Assembly (NCBI GenBank): GCA_025642075.2 | Contig: JAODUO010001608.1 | Coordinates: 1-64,000, forward strand | DNA from: Ridgeia piscesae | Lineage: Eukaryota; Annelida; Polychaeta; Sabellida; Siboglinidae | Reading direction: 5' to 3' | DNA length: 64,000 bases | Part shown: piece after piece, positions 1-11,497 of the stretch | Layout of the letters: every line of letters begins with the position of its first letter | Position numbering within the stretch: position 1 is the stretch's first letter | Notes under the pieces: model-generated | Databases searched by the model: none | What the model was told of the DNA's origin: nothing | The model's input: the letters and a program-made list of their open reading frames with translations, nothing else | Program-made: the position numbers and the translations under genes

Positions 1-2
1 AC

Positions 3-164
3 GCCAATCACGCCGTCAACTTCTTCCTCTACAGTCTGACGGGAGCTCACTTCCGGTGCGAGTTGGTCGCCTTGTTTCGTCGTTGCATCCAACGAGGACT
101 TGTAACAGCCGGCTGCGTTCGTAGAATGACGGCACGTGTTACGGGCTCGTTTCGTTATCGCTGA
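3..164 (+). CDS. C-terminal end of a rhodopsin-type (class A) GPCR, partial at left edge
   Basis: An open frame enters from the left edge and ends at TGA 162-164 (53 residues). It begins with NHAVNFFLYSLTGAHFR, which reads as the end of transmembrane helix 7 (an NxxNFFLY variant of NPxxY) followed by amphipathic helix 8, then a basic cytoplasmic tail. Class A receptors of this look bind small peptides at the plasma membrane and signal through G proteins; the ligand cannot be told. The same segment recurs at 8656-8865 with a few substitutions, so this is one member of a local receptor family. Nothing in the visible part is broken, and it may be the tail of an intact gene lying mostly off the window. 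Family identity is sure; functional status is not. Confidence 0.7.
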   Translation, partial: ANHAVNFFLYSLTGAHFRCELVALFRRCIQRGLVTAGCVRRMTARVTGSFRYR

Positions 165-224
165 GAAGTTGACCATCACTTGGAAATGCGTTAACATGAA
201 CATTTCTGACATGTCGATAGGGAG

Positions 225-3200
225 AACAAGAACAATATATTTATATTTGACCCTAATAAGTAAATGAATCAATAATCATAAGGTGAACATAAACAAAACT
301 TCATCATAAGTAATTTAAAACAGAATTGTGAAATGGGGGTCAGTGGTTCCTGTTAAGACTGAAAAGTCGCTATCACAGGAGCCACTCATAGTAATTATAC
401 ATAGGTAACCTCTCTACATACGAATGTGTACTATTTTGTTTTACTTCAATACGATTGTATCTCTTTATAGTTAAATCTATCTCTGACGCATGTGTATATG
501 CTTCTTTGTAGTACATGTAGAACTAATTAAGTGACAATAAAAAATACATATAACATGTGTTTGTATCTATCGATATACTAGCATGTTGATATTCTAACAA
601 TCATATATTATGCATTCGTTTTGATATATTTGTAAGAGATACTTTTTAAGTAATTCGCATATCCACGTAAATTGTGAGTAACGATTGTTTCCAAAACTAA
701 TTCTGGAGTATCATTTATAATGTGAGGCAAATTGTATTTCAGACACTTTTTGGCAAGACTCATGTCTTGTCATAGATGTGTGTATATTTGTAGCTTTGCG
801 GGTATCATGACCGTGTATATTATAATTGGGGATAACATTCCAACTGAATAAGTCAACTGGCAAATCACCATGCCTATATTTATAGAAAAATATCTTGCAA
901 TTTTAATTGATCATCTATTTTCTATATTTGAAGTGTTTTAAAAAGTGGTTCTGTGTGTGAATTGTACCTGTTCTATGTTACAATTCGAACTGCTTTTTTG
1001 ATTTCTCAATATTCAACTACCTTTATATCCACAAACCGTAATACAATAATTAATATGTGATAGAATTAGATAATTGTATAGAAGTGTTTTATGTCTAGCG
1101 GTAGTACATGCTTTAGTTTGTTTAGAACGCCTGTAGTTTTGTAACATTTATTTTCAATTTTATTTACGTGTTTTTCCCATGTAAGATTTGTGTCCAGAAT
1201 TAATCCTAGAAAATGTTATTCACCCATTTTATTTATTTATATTATCGATTTTATGAGTAAGAACTTGCGTCTCTTTTCTAGGTACACGAAAAATCATATA
1301 TTTAGATTTTTCTTTGTTTAAGGACAATCTATTTATATCTAGCCAATCTATAACTTTACAGAGTTCTTAATTTATTTAGGATTCTACTTTGTTGTTGTTA
1401 TGTTGTGTGCTATGAGTAAATTGGTTTAATGTACTAGAGAATGTTGTATCATCTGCAAACATAATGAAGTTAAATATATTACTGACTTGTGGGAAATCAT
1501 TAATATAAATTGTAAACAATACTGGAAGGGTTTCTGATTGCATTTCATCAATTTCAACATACTGTCGTCGATTCCTTAAACAACTTTCAAATAAAAGTAG
1601 AGTCGAACCATCTAGTCCATAAAACCTTAAGTTATGTAATAAAATATTATGATCAATGGTATCAAAGGCGTTTGATAAGTGAAGAAATATATTAATTTGC
1701 ATCTAATTTTTGTCCATGTGATATATAATTCTGTCTACTAATTCAAGCGCAGCATACTCAGTCCAGTGTGTCCGTCTAAAACCATATTGGTTATCGAAAG
1801 ATAGTCTAACTTCATTAAAATATGAAGATAACTGGGTGAAGATATTTTTCTCTAGTACCTTTGATATCGTTGTTAATAGAAAAATTGGTCTGTTATTTTT
1901 TAATAATGCCGATCATCCTTTTTAAAAGTTGGAATTACATTGGCAATATTGAGTTTATCTGGAAAAATTCCCGCATTTAGCACTTGATTTAATACCATAG
2001 TAAATGATATTATGATTGCAGTTTCAATTATATATTTACAAAATTGAAGAGATACCATCGAATCCACAACTATGTTTTATGTGTAAATTATGTATTATTT
2101 TCTTTACTGCGTCTTTATCTACATTGTTTATTTTAAAAGTTGGGTGTATTTGTCTATTTAGGTAATAAGTAAAGTCTTTGGTGCCTTCACACTTGATTTC
2201 ATTTACAATAGCCTGAGCTATTGTTGTGAAATTGTTATTAAATGTATCAGCAATTATTTGTTTGTCTGACAATTGATTGCCATTGTGTTAAAAATGAGTT
2301 GGAAAACTGTTTTTAATATGGTTTTTTTACAGACATTATTGTTTTCCAGGTATTTCGTATATCATTCTTAAAAAGTGAAAAACGAGATTCAAAATATATT
2401 TGCTTAGCCGCCCGAATGTTTTTCTTTAATATTGTGTTATAGGATTTTAGATAAATGTTAATAATTGCATAATTATTTGAACTTGGATTTGTTAATTGTA
2501 ACTGTTTGTACATTTTGTCTCGATATCTTATTGATTTTAACACACCATGGGTGATTCATGTAGATTTCTTATGTTTTTATATACTAAATTTTATTAACTT
2601 GTTTGGCATATGCATAGTTTTAGCACCTGTAATGTCTGTATATATTATATCATAATTACAATTTGGGCAACAGTTGGATTTTTCTTCAGTTTGTCATAAA
2701 TGTTACCTGATTTTATTGTATTCATTACATTTATCATTGCGTCCGCATCTACGATATTTATTGTTACATGTTTTGGAGGGGATTATGCATAATCATAAAA
2801 TATCGTGATCGGAAAATCGTTTTGGTAGTACCCTGCGGTATTTTTTTATATTGACTTATGAAGTGTACAAAATAAATTATCTATCAGGGTTCCAGTTGTT
2901 CTAGTTAATCTAGTGGGCAGGGATATTTGAGGTACAGACTATGCAATATTACCCTGTCTAAGAAGCTACTAATCATGTCATTTTCATTTAATTTAAGTAA
3001 GTTAATATTAAAGTCCCCGGCAATAACGATATCTTTATTATAGTTATCCAATCTCAATATAATTTGTGTTAATTCATCTATAGACATGTTTAAGTCTTCA
3101 TTTCGCGTTCTCGGAGATCGATATATATTTCCAATAGTAAACGTTTTTGATAAAGTATTACCCTGTACTTTATATATAAACCCTTCCCAGTTTGTATACG

Positions 3201-3632
3201 TATTGAGATTAAATATTACTGTTGATTTATACTGGTCATCTATGAATATTATCAGCTCTCTTTTGCTGATACATGTTTTACCCTGTGATATACAGTCATA
3301 GCTTTGTAAATGAAATGGCGATATATCGTCACTTTCATCTATCCATGTCTCTTGAAGATATATTACACTAAACTTAAAGTTTACAATATGTAGTTCTTCT
3401 GTGAATGCCTCAAGTTCAGATAGCTTGATATTTACAGACTGTGTATTTGTACTTAAAATACTAAGATTTTTTTTATAGCTAATTTACTAAATTGGTCGAA
3501 ATCATGGTATGACGAACGTCGAACTATTATTTGTTGCTCCTTTATGTCATTTTCATTTATATGTAACATATTTGTTAAGCAGTTGTTTAGAATACCTCCT
3601 GAATAGGAGAGGAAAAATTCACCCGAAGTCAT
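225..3632 (-). mobile_element. Decayed CR1/jockey-like non-LTR retrotransposon (LINE), nearly full length
   Basis: Read on the minus strand from an ATG at 3632, the translation gives an APE-type endonuclease (LQETWIDESDD near 3340; AGDFNINLLK near 3010), a linker with HSCGFDGISS near 2055, and a reverse transcriptase with AFDTIDHNILL near 1650 and the catalytic FADDTT near 1455. The RT thumb (FLGLILDTNLTWEKH) is near 1190 and a C-terminal region runs down to about 700. The frame is broken many times, and the GVPQGS box expected before the catalytic motif is missing. This is the ORF2-type protein that nicks DNA and copies its own RNA. It is a dead copy. The 3' end near 225 is inferred from the drop into plain AT-rich sequence. 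Confidence 0.8.
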
Positions 3633-3764
3633 TTTCGATTAATTGAAATTATTTCGTTATACTGTCATTAAAAACGAGTCATTGTGTAAAGATATTGTGA
3701 TAGATATACGGAATACAATTAATTGAGTTGTACATTTCAAAGCACATTACAGTTCTTAGTAAAG

Positions 3765-3767
<3 letters not shown>

Positions 3768-3836
<69 letters not shown>
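3768..3836. repeat. (TA)n microsatellite
   Basis: About 70 bp of uninterrupted TA dinucleotides, just upstream of the 5' end of the minus-strand LINE. Confidence 0.97.
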
Positions 3837-3842
<6 letters not shown>

Positions 3843-3999
3843 CTGTAATGAAGTAGAGATAACCATCACATTGATTTCAATAAACAAACATAACAAAAAA
3901 GAAAGGAAACGCTAATTAGGCTCTGAGTTAATGACATCATGATATGTTCATAGGGAGGAAACAGTTAAATTGAAATATATGTTTAGACGATTACAAAAC

Positions 4000-4385
4000 T
4001 GCACATGACGGATAGCGCAGTCAACAACAAAATGTGTCTGCACATAGTGACACAACCAAAAACATGTACACCTCAACATAGTGGTAGCACTGTAAACAAA
4101 ACTGTATCCACATAAAGTGTTACCTTACCAACATAATCAGACAAATGTATTACGTATATCTGAACATAGCAATGGCGCAGGCAAACATTTCTCTCAGCAC
4201 AGTCAACACAACCACTAGTTTGTATATCTACATATGATGACAGCACTATCAACAAAAATTAAACAGCTTAACAAGTTAATATAGCCAGCAGAACCATACA
4301 AAAACAATTACTACGAATACCAGAACATAATAATTGCGCAGTTTACAAAAGTGTTTCTGCAGGTAATACTAGCACACTTTTGTGA
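4000..4385. repeat. Highly degenerate minisatellite, unit roughly 35-50 bp
   Basis: Phrases such as acatagtg, gcacagtcaacaca and aaatgtgtctgcacat return roughly every 35-50 bp with many substitutions and indels. This looks like an old tandem array that has drifted. No coding signal is seen between 3840 and 4440. Confidence 0.45.
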
Positions 4386-4439
4386 ACCCAAAAATTAAAT
4401 ACGAAATGATTTATATCACAAGATTCAGGTTGTAGGTTA

Positions 4440-5000
4440 TCAATCAGCGTCGCCGGTTCAATACCCAGTTAATTCAACGTTAGGTCGGATTTCTTTCACA
4501 ACACCGTCTATAGCTTTACTGTTACTTTTCCGTTGAAGGTCCAACAGTCATTTATTTTTTCTTGACTTCTTCAGTTGTCTCGTCTTCTTGGCCAACGCCG
4601 CCCGCCGACGTGTCAGGTCTTCGTTGACGTACACCGTCGGTCCATCGCCGCTTTCACGCAAGCGGCGTCTCGCACGGATGACCACGTCGCGCACGTGGGT
4701 CGTCGCAAATTTAACAATCACTGGTCGTGGTCGTGTTTGCGCGTCTGCACCTGGCATGCGCCGTCCGAGCCGATGACTTGTCACTACTTCGGCGCTCACA
4801 GCTCACAAGCAAGCAGCTTGCCGGTGGTGTCTTCCCCCTTCTCTGATCGGGGATTCCGAAAAATATTAGATTTGTTGTATTGAACATTGTTCTAGTTGGT
4901 CAAGATCAGCCTCAACTGAGGACAGTCTTGCCTCTACAACAGTAATATACTCGTCTTTCTTATCCAACCGTTCGTTAAGCTGGGACTTTTTCAGTTTATG
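4440..5000 (-). mobile_element. LINE ORF1-like fragment (coiled coil plus RNA-binding C-terminal domain)
   Basis: On the minus strand an 83-codon frame at 4548-4799 carries SHRLGRR, RPRPVIVKF, RARRRLRESG and VYVNEDLTRRRAALAKK, typical of the C-terminal part of the nucleic-acid-binding ORF1 protein of non-LTR retrotransposons. Upstream (4880-5000) a charged heptad-like stretch (DKKDEYITVVEARLSSVEA) suggests the ORF1 coiled coil, separated by stops. Downstream, WTFNGKVTVK at about 4520 fits the usual ORF1 end. ORF1 coats the element RNA for retrotransposition. The copy is broken and lies next to an oppositely oriented LINE tail, so the two are probably separate insertions. Confidence 0.65.
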
Positions 5001-5039
5001 TGTCCAGCTTATCAGTGAGGGCCTTTGGGTTTAGCACAT

Positions 5040-6063
5040 GAGGAAAACCCCAGTTGCTCCCATTATTATTAATGGTGAACCTATCGAAAGGGTGGACTCT
5101 TTCAAATTTCTCGGCACAATAATATACAGTGACTTGGGACGGGAAAATAACACAGATGCAGTCGTGAAAACGGCTCAATAAAGGCTGTACTTCCTGCGCA
5201 AACTAAAGTAGTTCGAACTGAGGAGGGAGATTATTGTTCAGTTCTATCGTTCTGCTATTGAGAGTATGCTTGCATTCTAAATATGTGTGGTTCGGCGGCA
5301 TCAGAGAAGCAGGCTTGACAGAGCGCTGAAAACAGCTTCCAAAATTGTCGACTCACCACTTTAACAGCTACATACAACGACAGATAAAAAAAGAGCTGGT
5401 AATTTTATCTCAGACCAAACTCACCCCGCTCATCATCTGTTCAAATTATTACTATCAGGCAAACGTTTTTTAAGCATCCGTACGAAAACAAATCGCTTTA
5501 TAAATCGTTTTATCCTCGTGCCGTAGCAGCCTTTTCAGGAATGAAATATGTAACATAGCGGTAGCGATCTTGGAATGTTAACTTGGCTGTTTTCAACACT
5601 CTGGTGGTTTTATTCTTTTAATGACGCTGGTTGGTGGTACCGGACCGATCGCGTGTGGAGTGTAGGTGTGCCTCTTCTCAAATAACGGATCGATAGCGCT
5701 GGACACCACATCTTTCTTATTGTGAAAGCTTAACATAATAATTTTAAATATAATTTTAATATAATTTTAATACTATTATTAATATAATTTTAATATAATT
5801 TGTAATCTAATTTGGACCCATTCCATTAAAAAAATTATTCAATTTTATTTATATTTAATTCAAAAAGATATTGTAAACACATTGTAATATTTATGCATTT
5901 ATTGGCTTAACATAATACATTTTAAATAGATAATTATATATTTATTTATCATATTTCATTTTATTGCATGTAGGCAATACGTGACTCAACGTCGGAACAC
6001 ACTGTATAATGTGAAGTGTACTTGCATGTTGAAAATGGCAAATAAAGCTATATTATTACTATT
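5040..6063 (+). mobile_element. LINE 3' part (end of reverse transcriptase and 3' tail)
   Basis: The plus strand reads IINGEPIERVDSFKFLG, then KTAQ-RLYFLRKLK, IVQFYRSAIESML and LDRALKTASKIV, then KTNRFINRFYPRAV with several stops and frameshifts. This is the C-terminal part of a CR1/Rex-type reverse transcriptase, the same family as the minus-strand element at 39763-40635. The AT-rich 3' region ends near an AATAAAGC / TATTATTACTATT tail at about 6040-6063, as expected for a 5'-truncated LINE insertion. Non-functional. Confidence 0.7.
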
Positions 6064-6350
6064 GCGCCTGAATCCTTAGAAGCCAAGCTCAGAGACGCAT
6101 CAACATCAAAGGGTCAATCGATCTCAGATTCAATAAACAAATCCAGTCGTCATCAAATTGATTGATACACCAGGTAGCTATGGTGGATAGACAAGGTTGT
6201 AAAGGTACGACTTTTAATGACGTCGGAACTTAGCAATATTGTCAACTGATTTAACACTAGAAGGAAGCATATTCCAAAGAATAGGAGCACCCACAGCAAA
6301 AGCCCTGGTCACAATTCTAGTATTGACTTTAGGGACAGCAATAAATTAAT
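6064..6350 (-). mobile_element. LINE reverse-transcriptase C-terminus fragment
   Basis: On the minus strand: PKVNTRIVTRAFAVGAP, then ILWNMLPSSVKSVDNI and FRRH..KSYLYN. The RAF..aaP.LWN.LP pattern is the classic end of CR1/L2-type LINE proteins. It is about 90 codons long with stops after it. 6351-6800 shows nothing further that I can recognise. Confidence 0.65.
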
Positions 6351-6807
6351 TATGGTTAATTATGCAGCTTGAGTATAATGAATATTCATACATGCGCAGT
6401 GATCCATGCACTGACGGGTTACCTTAAAAGGATTGTACCTGTTGGTTGTATGTTTTTATTGTTGTAAAGTTATGCTACACAGTCTAAATTACATCTTTTA
6501 CAACGCAACCCAAACATATTTTAGAACCAACTTTAAAATGTAACTGTTCCTTGTTTACAATAATCGCCGAGCGGCCACTCGCAGCTGTAACTGTAAGCTT
6601 TATTACCTTTATGTTTTATACTTATGCAATAGTCTGACAAGTATGTTTAACAATAATTAATAATAATTACATTTGTTTAACACATCTATTAGTTTACGAC
6701 CATTTTAGAACAAGGGTCTATATATAAAGACAACTGTGTTGATACCATGGAGACAACATAGTTTTTGTAAAGAAGTATTTGCAGTTCGACATTATAATTA
6801 TGTATGT

Positions 6808-7080
6808 ATGAAAATCGGATTATGAATCAGCCGAGTAAAACAACAAAGCTTTACGTCGGTGATGTCGTGGAATAAATGTTCCACATCAGGCGGCTGCTTG
6901 AAGCCACGGTGTGGAATTTAAAGTTATGGCCAATCCTCAACATCAAATGTCCATGTCAACACAGGGATTACCAATATTATAATAAAACCGATGGTAGAGC
7001 CGCTATAGAATTCATTCTAGAGTTTATTCTTGACAGAGTAGATCACCTGTGGCCAGATTTTACTATTTTCGAGATGGACA
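6808..7080 (+). repeat. Duplicated upstream region of GPCR copies (pair with 11240-11497)
   Basis: This segment aligns with 11240-11497 through shared blocks: cggattat-aatc, atgtcgtggaata, ggtgtggaatttaaagtta and cctcaacatcaa. The receptor duplication therefore carried about 270 bp of 5' flank (presumptive promoter/5' UTR) with the coding sequence. No TATA box or other specific site can be defended. Confidence 0.6.
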
Positions 7081-8865
7081 ATGGCAAATGTCACTGCTTT
7101 AATGTCGACGGCGTCGTCGGTTCTAGAAGACGTTGCTACGTATAATGAAAACATCACGGATGATTGTGTTTTAGATGTGTACACTAACATATGGCGGTAC
7201 GGCTGGCCGCCGCTGTGCATGATGGGACTCGTCGGTAACACGCTCGTGCTGCTCGTGCTGAGGCGGGACGGACTCGTGCGGACGTCGACCAACGTCTACT
7301 TGAGCGCCCTGGCCTTCGGTGACAGTCTCGTGCTTCAGTGGCGGTTTATAGGGCCTGCAAGTGGGTCACGATACATGGCGTGACTCCGCGCGACTGGAGC
7401 TTATTGGGGACTAAGCGAGAGTAATTGGGGCTGGACACAAGAATAATATTCTAACGATGGATGATAGTTGTAGCTTCCGACTGATGAATACTAGGACAAT
7501 CAGTTCATAAATATTTTATGTTATACGTTTCTTATCTTAAAAGTCCGATTTAATATTGAGTTTATCACACCATCATAGACACATAGCGATTTACGTAGTG
7601 CAGATAATAGACACGATGTCAGTTAGGCCGTATGTGTCTTTTACGGAATTTGCGTTTTACATTGCTGTACGTTGTGGTTTCGATAAGCACTTATATCTGA
7701 CAAGTTGTCTAAATGCACATAATCATAACACATGTATACGTTTGGCCCAAACAGGTTGTACTGCGCGAAAACTGGGACTCTTCATTATTAGTCAAGATCG
7801 CCAAACACAAGTGCTTGCCGCTATTGCCATGGCAACCACCATGATAATCGATTAAAATTCATGATTTCCGTGATCATTGTCACCGGCAAAGTGTTCCACT
7901 GCTTCTGCTTGTAATAATCCTTCGGACAATATAACTGAAATACGCTATTTCGGAACAGATCGATTATTACGACCAAACACAAAACAAAGTCCTATACGTT
8001 AACGTGGAGTTTATGGACCTCCTGCCCCCAGCCCCAGCCTCGTTTTCGCGCGCGAGACTTGCACGCCCTATTCAGGTTTATTGTGGGGTTGGTGGTTTGA
8101 CAGTACCAGTAGATTGGTGTGTCTCATCACCTGGCCCGTTTTACACACTAGCAAACGCGTCCACTTGGTTCATTGTCGCGTTCACTGTCGAGCGCTGCGT
8201 TCTCGTCCGCTTCCCGCTACTCAAGCTACGTCTGTGCACCCCGCGCAACGCCGGCTTGTGCTGCGGGTCGCTGCTGGTGTTAGCCTTCGTCAAGAACATC
8301 GACCTCTTCTTCATAAATGACCTTGTCGTCGGTACTGATTTGCGCTGTACAGTTACTTTCCTGGGATTATGTGAACAATTACCGACCAATGATTACCTTC
8401 GTTACGTCCTATGTGATCCCGACAGGTGTCGTGATTGTGTGTAGCTGGGCGATAATGCGAACACTTCGGCGGGATATGATGCAAACATCAACGTGAGACT
8501 CGATCGTTAGACACGTGACAGTCATGTCCTTGGCCGTGTAGTTCGCATTTGTCGTCTGCGTCTTTCCCGCCCATATATTCTATGTCACTATTCCCAACTG
8601 GCCAATGCCTCTACAGGTCCAGTTCGATATCCGGCAGTCCCTGCTTCTTCTGCGGTACGCCAATCACGCCGTCAACTTCTTCCTCTACAGTCTGACGGGA
8701 GCTCATTTCCGGTGCCAGTTGGTCGCCTTGTTTCGTAGTTTCATCCAAATAGGACGTGTAACGGCAGGCGTCGTTCGTAGAGTAAAGTCACGTGTAACGG
8801 ACATTGTTCATTATCGCCGAGAATTGGACCATCACTTCGAAATACATTACAATGAACACTGCTGA
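7081..8865 (+). pseudogene. Class A GPCR (peptide-receptor-like) pseudogene, split by an inverted-repeat element
   Basis: The N-terminal block starts at ATG 7081 and contains YGWPPLCMMGLVGNTLVLLV (helix 1) and NVYLSALAFGDSLVL (helix 2). At 7349 the frame runs into a 722 bp element ending at 8070. Receptor sequence resumes with LWGWWF (ECL1), then a frameshift, then YTLANASTWFIVAFTVERC (helix 3, with ERC in place of DRY) and helix 4. A second frameshift near 8380 leads into VTSYVIPTGVVIVCSWAIM (helix 5). TGA 8494-8496 and TAG 8539-8541 then interrupt ICL3 and helix 6 (FAFVVCVFPAHIFYV). Helix 7 and the tail end at the stop of 8605-8865. Two frameshifts, two stops and an insertion make this a pseudogene. 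The family resembles invertebrate neuropeptide/FMRFamide-type receptors; the ligand is unknown. Confidence 0.8.
7349..8070. mobile_element. Non-autonomous DNA element, 722 bp, TIR TAGGGC(C/G)TGCAAGT, copy 1
   Basis: The left end is tagggcctgcaagt and the right end is the reverse complement of tagggcgtgcaagt: 13-14 bp terminal inverted repeats with one mismatch. A second copy lies reversed at 46248-46966 and aligns end to end. No transposase reading frame is present. It interrupts the helix 2 coding region of the receptor copy. No clean target-site duplication is seen: both copies have TA at their ends, and an imperfect gcggttta/caggttta pair flanks this one. The superfamily is therefore open (Tc1/mariner, hAT and PIF/Harbinger all possible). 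Confidence 0.75.
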
Positions 8866-9730
8866 TAAAAAGTAATTGGGTGTGAGAAACATTTGGGGCT
8901 AAAGGGCTCAACCCCCAAAGTTGAGATAAGTTTTCCACTCCATATTGGGAGGTTTATGTATGGTGATTTGTCGCGTATATGTCATGATTTGGTTATATTC
9001 TATATTTCGGAGTTTTAATTGAATTGCTTTTCCATCCAAATTCTCCTAATGTGACGAGAGGCAAAGGTAAAATGGTGAATGTTACTGCTAAATGTGCGAC
9101 AAAATCCCGTCGTTTTCCGACGTCATGTTTAACAGAACCGACAGAGGAACGCATATGTAGAAGCACTCATCTCCTTCCTTTGCCGTCGACAATGTAATAC
9201 ATGTCTGCTTTAATTATGTTTATCAGGTCGGATGGTTGTTAAGATTATTACCATGTAATGGTTTATTATTCTTCAGTTGATATACATGCGCAATGTTCCA
9301 TTTATACTTAGAGCTCAGTAATACGCAAGTGCATACGTGTATTTTATTTTGTGATGCATTAGAGTCCGTTGTACCTTTTTCCAACTATGGCGTTTAATAC
9401 AGAGGATGCCATTAGAGTTCGCTACCTCAAGGGAATGTGACGTTTTGTTCTAATGTGACGTACGTATCCCAAGGTACACGTTATTGTATAACTGGTGTAT
9501 AGCTGTCAGTTTGTTCAGACGCGCACAAGCAGGTACTGTTTCATGTAATACCATTTCCAGTTGATAGCGTATGTTATAGTGAAAACAACACAAAATTCCA
9601 TACGTTTCGTTGTAGTAGTAACTAGTTGACAACTTTATTTGTTGTATTTATGTAATTACAATCAAAATTGCATTTGTAAATTATGAATGTTTCTGTAGAT
9701 GATAATGTTTTGTAACCATTATAAAATGAA

Positions 9731-9732
<2 letters not shown>
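8866..9732. other. Non-coding stretch, nothing recognised
   Basis: AT-rich sequence between the receptor pseudogene and a TA microsatellite. No convincing reading frame, repeat or RNA gene was seen. 9822-10160 is likewise blank. Confidence 0.5.

Positions 9733-9821
<89 letters not shown>
9733..9821. repeat. (TA)n microsatellite
   Basis: About 90 bp of TA dinucleotides with one interruption (attttat) near 9785. Confidence 0.97.
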
Positions 9822-9824
<3 letters not shown>

Positions 9825-10164
9825 GGTGGTGCGTGGTGCGTGCGTGTGGGTATGTACGTGTGTGTATTTGTACGTTGAAACAGGACTGAATTGGCGTCAA
9901 CATATATTGGCTTGTGACAAATAGATGCCTACTAGTTTAAAACAGTTGTTATAATAATAATAATAATCAAATATATGTGTAAATAAAGTTTGAGCATACA
10001 AGCCTAACTTTATTATTATACAATGTCTTTTCTCTTATCAGACAAACTATGTTCTTCGTTTCGAAACGTAGTTGTCAGACCGGCGGGCGGACATAATGCT
10101 TTAAGTCGTATATACATGTTTATTCGTCTTACACAATTTCAATACCCGGACAAGTCGTTCTGTG

Positions 10165-10270
10165 TCAGCGTTTCTTCTACGTCACCATGTCCAACTAGCC
10201 AATGACCTTATCAACAGAGTCAGACCGCCACCACTGTCCGGCAATCCTTCGCTACTATGCCCGGCATTCC
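10165..10270 (+). pseudogene. Short relic of a GPCR helix 6/7 region
   Basis: The blocks ttctacgtcac, tccaacta-gccaatga, cggcaatcc, ttcg and tacgccaatc-like cattcc line up in order with 8572-8660 of the receptor pseudogene (ttctatgtcac, cccaactggccaatgc, cggcagtcc, cttc). Identity is low and the frame is lost. I read it as a fourth, very old copy of the local receptor family. An alignment is needed to be sure. Confidence 0.4.
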
Positions 10271-10280
10271 AGCGCCCCGA

Positions 10281-10890
10281 CTTCAAAACAGAACTGAAAA
10301 GTTTTCATATATATTGGGTTTGAAAACATAGCTAAATCCAAAATATCAATTTTTGGATATCGATGTCCTTTTAAAACTATTAAAACCAACAATGACAGTA
10401 TGGTGGTCTGATAACCCATCCGAAATAGTAGATGTTTAGATAATGTTAAATTTGAACGGTTTATCACTATGCAACGCAACGCAAATGGTCGTGCATCTTT
10501 GTCGAACAGGTGATGAATTGTTTAAGTCAAAGGATGGCAGAATGTGATCAAAAGTAGTCGTAGATGAAGAAGGTATATCCAAATTAAGACTTAAATTGAC
10601 AAGAATGTAAAATTCAGAATGATTGGTTGCAAGATTTTCCAATATATCCTGACAGTCTGCCAAGAAAATTGACTGGTTGTCCTGGAGGACGATAGCTAAA
10701 ACTGAATATGCAGAGAAAGAAAAATCCGAAGTTACCGCACAGATGCTCTCAAAACTGTAGTGTTCAGAGTTGAAATATAATTTGTCTAAACGTGGTTGAC
10801 GTTGAAATGCGTAAACAGAAGGATAAAAATCACTACATGTTTTTGGAAAGACGTAATAATAATAATAATAATAATGATACACGACATAAG
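10281..10890 (-). mobile_element. LINE endonuclease-domain fragment
   Basis: The minus strand reads FNSEHYSFESICAV, then DCQDILENLATNHSEFYIL, VNLSLNLDIPSSSTTTFD and TISDGLSDHHTVIVGF. The order (FESI..., LATNHSEFYI[LG]DFNLHLDIPSS, SDGLSDHHTV) is that of the apurinic-type endonuclease of a CR1/L2-like LINE. The catalytic GDFN motif is mutated to VNLS, so the copy is inactive. It is a different LINE family from the one at 225-3632. 10891-11239 shows nothing recognisable. Confidence 0.6.
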
Positions 10891-11239
10891 TGATTATTAA
10901 ATTAAACCGACTTAGCCTCAATGTTACTTTTTTGAAGAACCATCTTCCGCTGTATGCATAATGCGTGCCATTTCCCCCAGATGTAAACACACCTGTGTTT
11001 ATTTAGGGCGCAAGGGCTATGGTGTCAGAAGTCACACTGGACATGAAAATATCCAGATTCAAAACCTCTTCGAACTAACGTTTTCGAAGCTTGGAAAATT
11101 TCGTTCACTCAGTTGTCATTCAACTGAATTGACGCTTCGTGAGAACGTCTTGTTTAACTACAAACTCCGATATTGCTTCCATGTTCACGGGATTTGTTTT
11201 CTGAAAGACATATTTGTCGTTCGACTCAGTGATTATAAC

Positions 11240-11497
11240 GTAGTGAAAAGCGGATTATAAATCCGCCTAATAATGCAATAACGCGGTTATGTCGTGGAAT
11301 ACATTTTCACCCTCAGGCAGCAGCTAGAAATCATCGTTAAAGCCGGTGTGGAATTTAAAGTTACCACCCTTCCTCAACATCAAGTGATAACGTCAACAAA
11401 AACCTTAGTTAGCACTGTGACTAATAACTCTAAGTCATTATAAAATTCATTCTCAATTACATTTTTATTCGTAACGGAATAGATCACCTGTGACAAG
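11240..11497 (+). repeat. Duplicated upstream region of GPCR copies (pair with 6808-7080)
   Basis: This is the partner of the 5' flank at 6808-7080, with the same order of shared blocks ending directly before the receptor N-terminus. It supports tandem segmental duplication rather than retrocopying. Confidence 0.6.

Noticed and set aside
4575..4883. 102-codon + frame
   Set aside because: Antisense shadow of the LINE ORF1 fragment at 4548-4799.
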